A stretch of DNA of 64,000 bases from positions 407,930,248-407,994,247 of the forward strand of contig CM057347.1 of the NCBI GenBank assembly GCA_030015575.1, read 5' to 3'. The notes under the pieces were generated by a model that worked only from the letters and a program-made list of their open reading frames with translations, was not told the origin of the DNA and ran no database searches. Below are positions 12,302 through 23,818 of the stretch, piece by piece; position 1 is the stretch's first letter, and each line of letters begins with the position of its first letter. Made by a program: the position numbers and the translations under genes. The DNA comes from Agapanthus africanus. Taxonomy: Eukaryota > Streptophyta > Magnoliopsida > Asparagales > Amaryllidaceae.

Positions 12302-13652
12302 TGGCTAACGTCTGAAGAATAAGAGAGGAGACGTTTCTTGACTCTCTGTGTGCATGTATTCAAATATGGATTAGACGTCTGAAGCTTGGGCTTCGGACGT
12401 CTGTCCCTTTGCTGTAGATGTATCTGAAATTAGGATGCTCCGTGAAATGCCGAATGTGATGGGAAACATTTAGGGATCAAGAATACGAGGCACCTATAAC
12501 AATAACTTTTATTAAAATTAAAATCTCATTTTCTTCTAATTATCCTATACCCTCTCTTATATTTTTCACTTTTAGAATATTTCATTTTATATCATTTTCC
12601 ATAGTGTGGAGGAGTACATCCAACTAATAGATTAAGATTTGGATCATATTTTTTAGGACACTATAATCCTAATTTAGAATATTTACATTTTTATTTCATT
12701 TCTATAATCACTTTTGCCAAAACACAAACTTCTTTAACTGTTTTCATAGAAGCTTTCTTCAAATATCCAGTATTATAGAAATTTTCTGGATTTGCGTGTC
12801 TTGTGCGGTTGCATTTGAAGATAATATCATATTTAATTTTAGGGTTTTTTATATTGCACCCCTCAAACATTGATATTTCCGAAAAACACATCCAAGACAT
12901 GGTATTACTAAAATCACACACCTTAAATTTAGACTGTTAACTAAAAAAAACCATCCGTTAAATTTATGTTAGTTTATCGGTTTCGTTTATTTAACTTGGG
13001 TTAAATCCTATGAAAAATGACTAAAATATTCACCCTTACCCAATACCATCTCTTTCTCCTCTACTCTTTTCTTCACTCACCCAAAACCCTTTACCCAATA
13101 CCAAAACGATCACTGAGTCACTTTTCTCTGCTTCTCTCTTCTTAAAAAAAGATGACCAGTGGGGGTGTTTTGGTCTTTTATAGACCCCTTGTTAGAGAAT
13201 ATTATCTTAAAAACTATTTGTTATGCCTAACTTTGTTTAGTTAGTTACTTTGTATAAATAATTGTGATTGTACTATTGTAATTGTAACATATTGGATTTA
13301 ATATCCATGTGTTAAGATTTTTGACACGTAGTGTAGACAACAACCACGTTGATGGATCTAAACTAAGATCCCCTTTAATGGATAACAACTAGAACAAACA
13401 TAAAATCAAATAACACAACAAGTGATTTAGGGAATAAGGTGAGAATATCTTTATTAGAACTTAGAGAAAAAACCTTACAGGAGTTACAAACACTCTCCTT
13501 ATAAATCTCCAATGAGATCTCCTTCTTCTCTCTCTAAGGTCTCCTTAATGGCGCATTGATCCATTATGGAGCCGTCGTTTCATCTCCCTTAAACCTTATG
13601 ATCAAGATTGCCCCCTTTAAAATTTAACCCCGGCATCCTATTTATACCCTAT
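12302..13652. other. Unassigned AT-rich interval
   Basis: I see no coding frame, no RNA gene and no clear element here. A near-perfect hairpin lies at 12373-12402. The rest is AT-rich sequence that may be old intergenic DNA or an unrecognised element. It ends at the left border of copia B. Confidence 0.5.
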
Positions 13653-15568
13653 TGTTGGATATAGTGCCCTCAAGGAAATTATTGTGATTGCAAGTAGGCA
13701 ATTATGATAATTGAGTGAGGACCTATACAAGTAAAATATTCTTACTCGAAATGATAGTATACTATCTGGTTTATCTTCATCATTGATGAAGCCCATAGTA
13801 TTCTTGCTTGACGACCAGCATTATGATGGCGATCATATACGTGGGAGTTGGGTTGTCCATAAGCACATCCTTAAAGGTCCCTAGTCCTGGGAGTATCGAG
13901 ATCGGGTATCGATATTCCGGAATAGACTAGTGTATACGTTTCGAGATCCCGACGAGGGACGGTGGCCGGTCTCACAAGCCACTAGTGTTATGTCACCTAA
14001 GATAGTATACAGGTGCTCACTGAAGGTGAGTACACTGGACGGACTCAACGAGAACTTCTAGATGGTATTATATCTATCATCAGATAAAAGTTCTCATGTG
14101 GCATGAGTACAGGTTAGTCCTTTGACCTGAGATCGTCATTTGTCTCGTGTGGGTTCCCATTGTACTTTGATTACTACCCTACCACAGCTCAAAGGAGTCA
14201 TGCAAACAAGTTTTACTTAGGTACAGTCCTGAGCCACATAGAGGCTTATCCGGGATTTGTCTCTCCTGTTATTAGGAGTCGATGTCGCGTTGTGTTCAGT
14301 CGGCTATCACTGGAAATCCGTGGCCACGGTGGATGAGATTTACTGATGGTTGATCAGTAGTATCTCTGTTGGTGATGAGCTCGACTCGAGTATGACTTAT
14401 CGGGTTAGTATGGGTCTGATGTTATCCATCCCCTAGTCCCGATATGCGATACTCTTTGATGAAGAGACCAGACTGTACGGAGATTGTCAGATCCAGGCTC
14501 AGTAGGGTAAGGATGTACTTGATTATCGACCCCCCTTTTGGCAAGTACCTGGGTAGCCGTTACGTACAACTAGTGCCGCCGCCGTACTTATGATTAAACC
14601 CACTGCCAACGTATTGCCGAGTCTTCAGAGTCCCACACAGAGGATTTTCCCGATTCATGCGATAGATGTAGGAGCCATACGTTGGTACGTGCAAGGGTCC
14701 GATTAAATACATGTACGGGATACACAGACTTTGATTGGACGGTTGATAATACTAGCCGGTTTAGGATTAAGCCGGATTATTAAATCAGGTTTTGATTTAA
14801 TAATTTATCTATGTATTTTGATACATACATTTTAGTATTATTGTTCACTATTCATTTTTTCTCTTCGGTGCTATCCGTATTTTTATATGGATACACGTAT
14901 ATGTAGCGATGCATATACCAGGTGAAGTATTCCCTACTTACACGGGAATACTTCTAGAAGATGCATACCTCATATTTGATTTTCATTTGGGAAATCAAAT
15001 AAGGAAATGAGGTGGAGAATGGGTTTTAATGAAGCATGGTGATAAGGGATGGCTTGAATAGTGATGTGCATTTATTGTTGCACTATTGCTTCATGGTTGT
15101 AGCTTTTATTTAGCCATTCTCTTTTCATTTGTATTAGGATGATGATATTTTTCATCTTTAGAGTTCATGCTTCATTCTCTCTTCTTCTCCTTCTTCTTCT
15201 TGCTCACTTTTTTAGCATGGTTCATGAGAGAAATTTTTAGTGAAAAATTCCTACATCATCGACCATCCACATCTAGCTAGTTTGGATCATCGGTTAGAGC
15301 CTCCTCTGGTTTCTCTCGGGTGGATCGTTTTCGGCGAGGGTGGTCGATCTTCAAGTGCGATCTCGGTGGCTATGAGCTTGGAGGGGCCTTCCATAATTGG
15401 ATGGACACACGACAAAAGTTGTAGTTTCTCAACCTTACATGTTATACATTTCTAGTTTAGAGTGTTTGGATCGATTTCTCGGGTGTGCGCGTTCGGTGCC
15501 GCAAAAAGTTTTTGTTTTCACTTCCGCTTCGTCTGTAGCCTCCGTGGCATGGTCGCCAGACTCTAACA
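13653..15568 (+). repeat. 5' LTR of copia B, 1916 bp
   Basis: It begins TGTTGGATATAGTGCCC and ends CTCTAACA directly before a PBS-like AGGTATTAGAGC (15569-15580), a variant of the initiator tRNA-Met site TGGTATCAGAGC. The bases before it (13648-13652) read CCTAT. Confidence 0.85.
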
Positions 15569-17945
15569 AGGTATTAGAGCAACCTAAACACCCCAAACTA
15601 GTGTTAGATGATTCTTTAGTTTCAAAACCGAAAATTCCGATTTTGAAACCAAGTTTCTGTCCAGAAAACATTTTGGTCTCTAAATTTTTTTTAAACAAGT
15701 GAAGAAGCTTACTCTAGACTAGATAGAGACACACAATGAAAACGAGCAAATTCCATCATGTTTGGACCAGCAGAAATTGGGTTTTTGCCGGCCTCACCTT
15801 TTTACTATTCACATTTAGAGCTCGTTTTCATGCTGTGTCTTGTAAATTGGTATTTTTGGTGTTGTTTGATTTGACCCAAATTTCACTTTGTGTCTTCTTA
15901 GCTTTGGGACAACTCAGGAGTTTTAAAAACTCGAAACTTTTGCATCGTCGATTTCTGTGATGTTATATATGTGTTGCTAAACGTCGTCTAATTGCTATAT
16001 GTTCATTTAGACGGGGTTGTACACATTCTTCTGTTGCTTGCTTTTGCGGTTATATATATATATATCTAGTTATGGTTTATATGGATTGTCGTGTGGGATA
16101 GCCCTTAGTGTGATATTGATTGTACAGTTTTGATTTAGTTTTTATATTCATTGTTTCAGGGCGAGCGTCCGACATGTGGACAGCCGTTTCAGCCGTTATG
16201 TATATTCTTTTATTGGGGCTCGACCAGGTTGCGGTCGCTGTCACCCTTGTACATATATTTCATTTCTGTACTAGGATTACCCCGCGGAGGAGTGCTCCAA
16301 TAGCCAGATTCTATAGGGCAACGGGCTCACATATCATGGCGTTGAGACCGGGAGGGCCTTACTCTAGAATTGGCGGGCTATTCACTGCACTCGTAGGGGG
16401 TATAAGATTGACCCGCGGAGGGATGCACAAGTTACCGGATTCTAGAAAGAGGTGGGTGACCGACTCACTTTGTTGAAGGAGTGTTATCCAGTTTCTAGAA
16501 TTGACAGGTGGCTTGCCGCACTCGTATGGGTCAAGGATCGACTTTGTATGGGCTATCCACATGACTGGGGAACATCGCGTTTCATTTATAGCTCAAATGA
16601 AACGTGGGGCTCCTAATTTATCTGCTATTCCATATTGTTGTTCGCATGCCTGTGATGACTATTATTTTCCTGCGATGTTGATATATATATATATATAATA
16701 TATATATATACATATATATATATATATTTAGTAGATGCTTCTATATGTTTTGCATCCGCGCTAGTCCTTTCCCCGCTCTGCCGGTAGTTAAGTAACCTAA
16801 CGGTGCATGACGGGGCCCCTTGATGAATACGGATGGCATGTAAATAGCATGTTATTTTTGTTGTTTCTTTTGTGGCTAAGAAACTTAAAATGATGGGAAC
16901 ACATTATCTGAATAATGCAAGGAAAATAAACCTAAATGATATTGTCGGAACCAATTTTAAAACCACTCGGTTTTCTTCAAATCTCATAGTTGTTTTCTTT
17001 TGCTTTGCATAGAGCTATTCGGTTAGGAATATCCCGCACCTCATTCTATAAGGGAAGAGCCTTGATCCCTTCACGGGGAGTTTGCTCTTAAGCCAAAGTT
17101 TAGTTTATTAGTTTTAAAAAGCAGAGCTTAAACCACTCCATTTTAAAGCCACTCAAGTTCCTTCAACGATATCAAGTTCATTACGTTAAAGGTTTTTCGC
17201 CAAAAACCAGCCGCAGTCCTTCGTCATTTCAGATTAGTATTGCTTAGTATTCATGCTATGTATGTCGTGCTCAGCCAAGGCGTAGTGTCTGGTAGCTCTG
17301 TAATACTTTTCTGTCATAAGTATATGCGGATTGGTTAGGACAGTCGTACTGTAATTTTGGCTCAGTCAAAGACTCGTAGGGGTGGGTTTAATGCAATCAA
17401 GATAATGACGGGTTGAACTTGATTAGGACCCTTTGATATGTTGGCCCAGTCAAGGTCACTTGGGTCTTAGGGGCAAAAATCATATCGAGAGTTTCAAACA
17501 TACGGGAAACTTGCCAGGTTTGCGCATACCTTCTGGAGTGTGGTGACTTGAGTGGATTCTGTCAGGTTGTCACATGATGATAGTTGGGTCCCGATTTCCA
17601 CCAATGAGTAGGTATTACTCCTCGGGAGATTTTTCACTTCGCAATGAGCTAACTTATTAGGTGTCTAGAAAGTGTTAACAAGGTTACGCCTCTGTGGAAA
17701 CGAGGTTATTAATTGGGTCCATACGAAAACACGGGGGACCTCCCTTAGAGTATCAACACTGGCCTGGCTGAATGGTTAGCGAACTTGTAAAATGTAAATG
17801 ATTCCGACTAGTTCTCATTTCAGGGTTTGAAGGAGAATTTGAGAAAACAGTGGAAGCCATCCTGATTAGATTAAGTGATAATCAATCTAATCTTGATAGA
17901 GTGCACGTTGAGTGTTTCTTTTCTCTCTCTCTCTCTCTGGTACAG
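15569..17945 (+). other. Leader of copia B with three spaced hairpins
   Basis: About 2.4 kb between the primer site and the pol-derived region, with no convincing gene. It shares blocks with the leaders of C and D: a block around GCATCCGCGCTAGTCC (16754), three dyads at about 17264-17279, 17356-17369 and 17441-17455, and a (TC)n tract ending TACAG/CGACC at 17945 that looks like a 3' splice site. The leader also holds AT microsatellites near 16050 and 16679-16727. Confidence 0.6.
16679..16727. repeat. (AT)n microsatellite
   Basis: An interrupted run of TA repeats of about 49 bp in the copia B leader. Confidence 0.9.
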
Positions 17946-18788
17946 CGACCCATGACTTACTTTAAATTAAAAACTCATAAACCAAGTTAACCGAACCTTC
18001 TTACACCCTTAGGCTTTGGTTTGTCTTGATTCACGACAGAATCACACATAACCCTGCCACTCCTACTTTACCCTTTGCTTTTCTTCAGAACATATCGTAT
18101 CACTACGATGATCTATATTGCTTGGAACGGCCATCGTCTAGTTACATACGAACTTGAAAAAGTTACTTAAATCGAGGATATCCACAGGTTCTGAAGAAAT
18201 TGAATAGGATTATTCGGTTTTCTTTTCTCCTTTACCTTCTCTCAGTTTGCTAGAGCTCCTAGTATCAAAAGAGTATACCTATTATGCTTATTAGATAGTC
18301 TTCTTCCAAACCTTAGGCAGGTGTTGAAAGGTAGGGAAGGAAGAAAATCAATTAGCCTAAGTGTGGTGTACAGAAAGTAAAATGTAGAGACATATAAAGG
18401 GATTGAAGTGATGGCAAAGCAAATTGCGACTACTGTAATAAATCGGAATAATGGAAAGGGCATTACTAGGAATACCCAGTCACCCCCTTGAAACATTTTC
18501 ATATTTCAGTATTTCTGTGTACTTGTAAAGAAAACTGTTTTCCTAATTAATTCTGACTCTAGGGTATGTATTTACCAGATTTGGATCTCACATCAGTATG
18601 ATATTACAGATGCTGAGTAGGAGTAGAATATTGGAAAATGACCGATTTGATCCTCAATATCGGAATTCGTTGTAATTGGTGATATTAGATTAAATTTCCT
18701 GGCTTTGCCTAATGGCAAATATTAGGTTTCGAATAACCGTTGTTATGCACCAAATTTTAAAATGAAATATCTGTACCATTATTTTATA
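17946..18788 (+). pseudogene. Left part of copia B gag-pol-derived interior
   Basis: It aligns in order with the matching part of copia A and begins after the splice-acceptor-like tract. No frame of useful length is present. It ends at the ATA target duplication of the CACTA element and resumes at 36526. Confidence 0.6.
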
Positions 18789-18816
18789 CACTACTACAAA
18801 GAGGGGTTGCCCCTAC
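18789..18816 (+). repeat. CACTA left terminal inverted repeat
   Basis: CACTACTACAA, three bases, then GGGGTTGCCCCTAC. It matches the right end with three mismatches, all in the AGA/TAT centre. Target duplication ATA lies at 18786-18788. Confidence 0.95.
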
Positions 18817-19325
18817 AGATTAACCCGTAGGGGCAAACCACTGCCCCTACGGATATGTCCGTAGGGGCAAAAAAATAATCTGTAGGTGCAAACGCCGTAG
18901 GTGCAAGTTGAAGCCCTGAACTTGCCCCTACAGAAAAAAAACCGCCCCTACGGATTTCACTGTAGGTCCTGTAGCCCCTACGGAGTAGGCCGTAGGGACA
19001 AAAATATTATTTTATTTACAGTTTTTTAAAATATATTACTTGTACCTACGGATTAATCCGTAGGTCTAAGTCATAGCCCCTACGGATACATGCGTAGGTA
19101 CAGATCCGTAGGGGCAAACTATTAGAAATCCTGATATTTTACCCTTACGGATAACTCCGTAGGGGCTTTTGTTAGCCCCTACGGATATATCCGTAGGGGC
19201 ACTCCCAACCCCCTGATACTGAGATCAAGGGGGAAAATATCGGTTAATGCTGATATTGTGCCCCTACGGTTGAATCCGTAGGGGCAACATGTGTACCTAC
19301 GGGTTAATCCGTAGGTACATATTAT
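18817..19325. repeat. CACTA left subterminal repeat array
   Basis: About twenty copies in both orientations of a motif close to CCCCTACGGAT, often as head-to-head pairs such as CTACGGATNNNATCCGTAG. In En/Spm elements such subterminal motifs bind the TNPA protein; that role is inferred from the family. Confidence 0.85.
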
Positions 19326-19591
19326 AAGTTTTTTTTAAAAGGGCTGCCTGATTTTTTCTCGCCCTGTGCACAATAATATATACATCAATCAAATATAAAA
19401 TTAATCATCACACAACATATATCGCAGTATTCATAATCACATCTCACGCATATAATATACAAAAGAAACCGAAAAACTGAATATGATATAAATATAAACC
19501 AATATCAATATCAATATCGTTTCAAAATGTAGTACAATATGTATCATATAAATAAATACATGTTTCAAAAAATAAGAATCAAAAAGCTACC

Positions 19592-19882
19592 CTAGCTTGG
19601 TCTAGCTCCACCTCTGATAAACGCTAGAATCTGGCGCGCCATCTCCTCGGTCAATAAACCATGCAATTCGGCGCGTGAGGGAGTCTGAGCGGCCTGTGGA
19701 GCTGGCGATGTGGTCTGCGCAGCCACTGTCGAGGTAGTAGCTTGCGGAGCCGTGACTGCGGGAGTCTGAGTGGGCGGTGGAGCTATAGGAGCTGTCTGCG
19801 GAACCGCAGCCGATGTAGTGGCTTGCGGAGCCGCAGCCGAAGGAGATGCATGTGGAGGCTCGGCCGATGTACCCTGTCGCGT
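19592..19882 (-). CDS. CACTA transposase gene, last coding exon
   Basis: Preceded on the minus strand by an acceptor (GATCCAG) and open for 96 codons to TAG at 19594-19592. It encodes a low-complexity stretch rich in Ala, Pro, Gln and Thr, built on repeats like A-A-P-Q-A-T-T-S, then a short helical tail with the sequence LLTEEMARQILAFIRGG. It has no ATG of its own and continues the previous exon in phase 0 across a 247-base intron. The Pro/Gln-rich linker is common near the C-terminus of this transposase type. The exon structure is read by eye from splice signals. Confidence 0.65.
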   Translation of the reverse strand, partial: TRQGTSAEPPHASPSAAAPQATTSAAVPQTAPIAPPPTQTPAVTAPQATTSTVAAQTTSPAPQAAQTPSRAELHGLLTEEMARQILAFIRGGARPS

Positions 19883-20129
19883 CTGGATCTAACGTGTGTA
19901 ATAAGCGTGTAAGAACTATGTATTATTCGAATTCGTATCATTATCAAGTTATTTCGAAACCCCATTTGGATATTTAGTTTGGAAAACCGCTGTTTATTTT
20001 AATTAAATATGTATGTATAATTAATCAAACCTAAGTCTACAACCAAATAAGCTCAGGCTACGTACTAATTATGGATATGTTGATATCTATAATATGACAT
20101 GATATTTTACTATAAAGTAGTATACATAC

Positions 20130-20390
20130 CAGCATCTCCTTCAACTCCTGAATGGTGGCCTTCAAGCTCTCCAGTTCCTGCTGGACACGTCGCTCACTGG
20201 AGACGGAGGAAGTAACCGCCGGGGTGGAGTCCAACCTCATATGGGCCCTGCTAGGGCCCAGTCCCCGGCCTCTCTCCCAACCTCCGTGGTGCCCTCCGTG
20301 TGCGGCGTCCAGGACTGGGGTCAGCAGCCTCGGATCGCTCTGTCCGGTAAAATCGATCCCCGAGGCCTCGGCCTGCTCAACCACCCGCTC
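20130..20390 (-). CDS. CACTA transposase gene, coding exon with coiled coil
   Basis: Flanked by acceptor GGTGTAG and donor GTATGT; 87 codons, phase 0 at both ends. The product has a Gly/His/Arg-rich stretch (AAHGGHHGGWERGRGLGP) and ends in a heptad-like helix (QELESLKATIQELKEML) that could be a dimerisation coiled coil. This is the usual C-terminal layout of plant Ptta/En/Spm proteins, which help bind subterminal repeats. That role is inferred. Confidence 0.65.
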
Positions 20391-20490
20391 CTACACCCAC
20401 ATTAAGCAGTAAAGTATAAGTATAAAATTTAAATTTGAACATTCCAAAACTAAAATTTCAAATATGGGTAGAATAAATATTAACACTTAC

Positions 20491-20619
20491 GCAATACTCC
20501 TGGGTAGCGACGTTAGGATATCGAAGCTCGCCCGTGGCGGAATCTGTCGAGGTGCCGTGGACGACAAGATATGCGGACAGCACGCTCGGTGTACCACCTT
20601 GCGCCACGGTCTGAGCTGT
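20491..20619 (-). CDS. CACTA transposase gene, small coding exon
   Basis: Acceptor ATTGCAG and donor GTAAGT border 43 open codons, in phase 0 with its neighbours (introns of 95 and 100 bases). I recognise no specific motif; its position and similarity in style fit the En/Spm-type C-terminal region. Confidence 0.6.
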
Positions 20620-20714
20620 CTGCAATATTAGAAAATAACTCTTAATATTAGAAATATTAGAAAATAACTCTTAATATTGCAGAATATCACAAAGGTCGGT
20701 CTATTGTAATTTAC

Positions 20715-20810
20715 TGATAACTCCATGGCTCGAGTAATATTCCTCGAGCCACCTGTGTAAGTGGGGCGACCCCTCTTCGCCGACTTCCTGTTCTCTGTAT
20801 TCTGAGCGGT
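20715..20810 (-). CDS. CACTA transposase gene, exon with basic GRPTYTGGSRN motif
   Basis: 32 codons between an acceptor ending AAAACAG and a donor starting GTAAAT. The product is basic (ENRKSAKRGRPTYTGGSRNI). A basic Asn/Arg/Lys run followed by a T-G-G-S segment is typical of the plant Ptta/En/Spm transposase domain (Pfam Transposase_24 type). It joins the TNP2 exon across a 96-base intron in phase 0. Confidence 0.65.
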
Positions 20811-20906
20811 CTGTTTTGTACAACGCATTAACATTTAGTTTTCTAATTAAGGAACACAAAAAAATAAATTATATCCTAAACAATGAATTACATTTAAAAT
20901 ACATAC

Positions 20907-21630
20907 CTGTTTGCGTTGGGAGTCGAAATATTGGCACAATAGAGGCCATGTCTCTACGTCGACTCTCGCAAACGCCGGAGTAGATAGGAGGGCCGCTCTC
21001 TCTGCCTCGGGGGTCGCCATCCACAGGGAGTAGCAGTCGGCCTTCAGCTCATTCCTGTTGTATCGGACCTTGGTCTGCATGTTCTTCATCAGGCCATTGT
21101 ACAGAGCATGAAGGTCGAGCACCCTCCCAGGGTGTATAGGCAATTCACTTCTTATTCCCCACTCTTGTAGATCCATCCGAGCATTCAGGTTGTCTTTCGA
21201 TTTCCCGTCTTTACAAAGAAGCAAGTTAAGTATGTGCTCTAATACTCCCTTCTCTATATGCATGACGTCCAGACAATGACGCACTAAATTTGTAGACCAG
21301 TACGGAAGCTCGAAGAAAATGCTTAACTTGTTCCAAAATGATGGTTTGACCTGTTTCGTCGGATCCATCCCGAAGGTCACATTATTGTAACCATCCCATT
21401 TAGCAGTCACGTCTTCTCCGGACAATGGGGATGGAGGTCCAAGAAGCTCTTGATGACCATCAAAGTGAACCGTGTCTAACCTATAGGGGTGGTCTGGAGG
21501 CAGGAAACGTCGATGGCCGCAATAAAAAACCTTCCTGCTAAAATTCAAGAATTTCGATATTGTGTGTTCATGGCAATGAGGACATGCTTTGTAACCATGT
21601 ACGGACCAACCTGATAGCATTCCATACGCA
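20907..21630 (-). CDS. CACTA transposase gene, downstream part of TNP2 domain
   Basis: The minus strand reads AYGMLSGWSVHGYKACPHC straight after the retrotransposon insertion point, then the usual TNP2 features: a Cys/His cluster, NFSRKVFYCGHRRFLPP, LPYWSTNLVRHCLDVMHIEK and a long helical region. The frame is the same as that of the upstream part at 31799-33120, allowing for the 5-bp duplicated target. It ends at a donor GTATGT after QRKQ. In TNP2 transposases this region completes the catalytic core that cuts the CACTA ends in the nucleus. The gene is inactivated here by copia D. Confidence 0.9.
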
Positions 21631-21635
21631 GGAAA

Positions 21636-23804
21636 TGTTAGTGTATATGCCCTAGAGGCCATTACTGTATCATTATAGCTTGTATATTACTTAATGGAAG
21701 CTTGGGATATTCACAGTTGTATAGACAATCTTGCTCAAAATGGTAGAATGCTACTTGGTTTGTCTCTACTTCAATATGCGCATGTGTTTCTTTTAGCATA
21801 TCGCTTATACATATTAGTGGAGCCTTTAGGATCTTTGCTTGATTACCAGCGTTGTGATGGCAGTCACACTTGTGGGGGCTGGGTAATCTATAAGCACATC
21901 CTTATACAGGTCCATAGTCGTAGGACTATCGAGACAGGGCATCGATACTCCGGAGTAAACTAGCGTATGCGCTTCTCATCACAGCAGGGGAGGTGGTCTG
22001 TCCCACAGCCATCAGTACGTCCTACTGGAAATAGTATGTGGGTGCTCGTTAGGTTACGAGTACACTGGATATGACTCGTCGGGAACTGTTGGTTGGTATA
22101 ATACCTATCGTCAGTTATCAGTTCCCAGGTGACATGAGTACAGCTTAGTCCGCTGACTTGACACTGTCACTTCGCCTCGAGTGTGTTCCCACTGTACTTA
22201 GATTACTACCCTACCACGGCTCAACGGAGTCGTGCAAACAGGTAGTAGTTGGGTGCAGTTCCGAAGCACTTGGAGGCAGTGACGGTTAGACAGGATTCAT
22301 CTCTCCCGGTATTAGGGGTTGACATCGCACAGTGTGTAGGAGAGCTATTACACGAGTAGTCCCTGGCCAAGGCAAACGAGATATACTGGTAGGTTTCCAG
22401 TGCTATCTCAGGGTGTTCTGGGCTACACTCCGACACGACTTATACCGCTATTAGGGGACTGACGTTCACCGCCCCCTAGGCCCGCCATGCGATGTATCAG
22501 ATGAACAGACCGGACTGTACGGAGATTGTCACATACAGGCTCAGTAGGAGTTCGGATGGGTTTACCTCATCGGCCTTCTTATCGATATCTATATGGGGAC
22601 CGTACAGCTAGTGCCGCTTGCGGTCTGTAGTTAAATCCACTGCCAGCGTAGTGTCGAGTCTTTAGAGTCCCATACAGAGAGTTTCCCTGCACTGAGCGAA
22701 ACGTGTAGAGGCCGTATGGTTTTACGGCAGGGCTACGATCACTTACGTGCACTTGTGGGCGTATGCTGTTCGGGCAGGCAATACTAGTAGGCTTTGGTTT
22801 AAGCCGGATCCTAGTATTGCACAGATGGATTTGTTTTGTCTTCTGTGCATTCGCATTCTACGGAATGCGGATGCGGGTGTGTATGCACAGTTTTGAGGAG
22901 CGATGAAGGAGGAGGTGCCTCATTAGGGTTTTGGCAGTTGGTTCGGCCAAAATCGTTATGTGGCTGGCTCATTAGGGTTTTGGCAATTCGTTCGGTCAAA
23001 ACCATTATGAGCCGGAGACATTGTTTACTAATCCTTTTAGTGATAATTTTATGATGGCTAATTGCATTGACCATTTGACCACTGTGACCTCTCTTGACTT
23101 TGTTGACCCGTTGACCGGAGTTGGCTATTGACCTTCATGAGAGTTCTACACTCTTCTTTGGATTTTCTTTTTCTTTTTGATTATGAAAATGGTCAATTCA
23201 ATGTAGCATCAACTTTATCATGATAGGATTTGTAATGATGATAGTTTTGCATTATTGCAACCATAGTTCATTTCTTTAGCTCATAATTCATTTCTCATTC
23301 TCTCTCTTGCTCTTGCTCATGAGAAGAAAAGAAATGCTCCATGGTTTCTAGCTCCTCCTTCTTCCTCCTCTTGATTTCTTCTTTTGATCTCATGTGTTGA
23401 GAGAAAAAGATCCCACAAAGACAAACACTTCCATATATCTCTACTTCATATCCTAGGGCATCTAGACTAGCGATCTTGTTGCCCTAGTTGCCTCGGCTCG
23501 AGGTGGAGCTCGGTGTACAACTCTCGGGTGGATCGTCTTCGACTCAAGAAAGCTGCGAAGGTGACCAAGATCCGGATCGTTCCTTGGAGCTTGGATGGAT
23601 GAGGGGGACAGCGGAATGAAGACCCGAAGGACCGGTTTCGTGAGGTATAATTTCTACGGCATAGTAGTTAAAGCCTCTAGTAGTTTGCTAGTTTCTAGTT
23701 TAGTAAAGATCCGGCATTTAGTCCATGTTGCCTTTGTGCTAAATAATTGTTTTTCGCCATTTCCGCCTCCCCGTAAGAACCGGGGTGAGCAACGTGGACT
23801 TACA
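21636..23804 (+). repeat. 5' LTR of copia D, 2169 bp
   Basis: It starts TGTTAGTGTATATGCCC and ends GGACTTACA. It holds a 12-bp-stem hairpin (22846-22873) and two tandem 49-bp units (22919-23015), each with TTTTGGC and an inverted GCCAAAA-like partner. These features are kept in the 3' LTR. Confidence 0.95.
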
Positions 23805-23805
23805 G

Positions 23806-23818
23806 TGGTATCAGAGCC
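23806..23818 (+). other. Primer-binding site, initiator tRNA-Met type
   Basis: TGGTATCAGAGCC one base after the LTR end is the standard plant copia primer site. Confidence 0.92.

Noticed and set aside
13190-13289. A 100-bp TG...CA block with TATAAATAA that looks like a small solo LTR
   Set aside because: Flanking five-base sequences (CCCTT and TATTG) do not match, and no second copy is visible.
19790-19835. Another pair of GC dyads (CTGCGGAACCGCAG and a relative 10 bp on)
   Set aside because: It lies in the Ala/Pro/Gln repeat of the last CACTA transposase exon, where the coding repeat alone explains it. I do not count it with the other paired dyads.
21694-21963. An 89-codon frame repeated at 29683-29952
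   Set aside because: Both copies lie at the same place in the two LTRs of copia D. Being open in both reflects recent duplication by the insertion, not selection.
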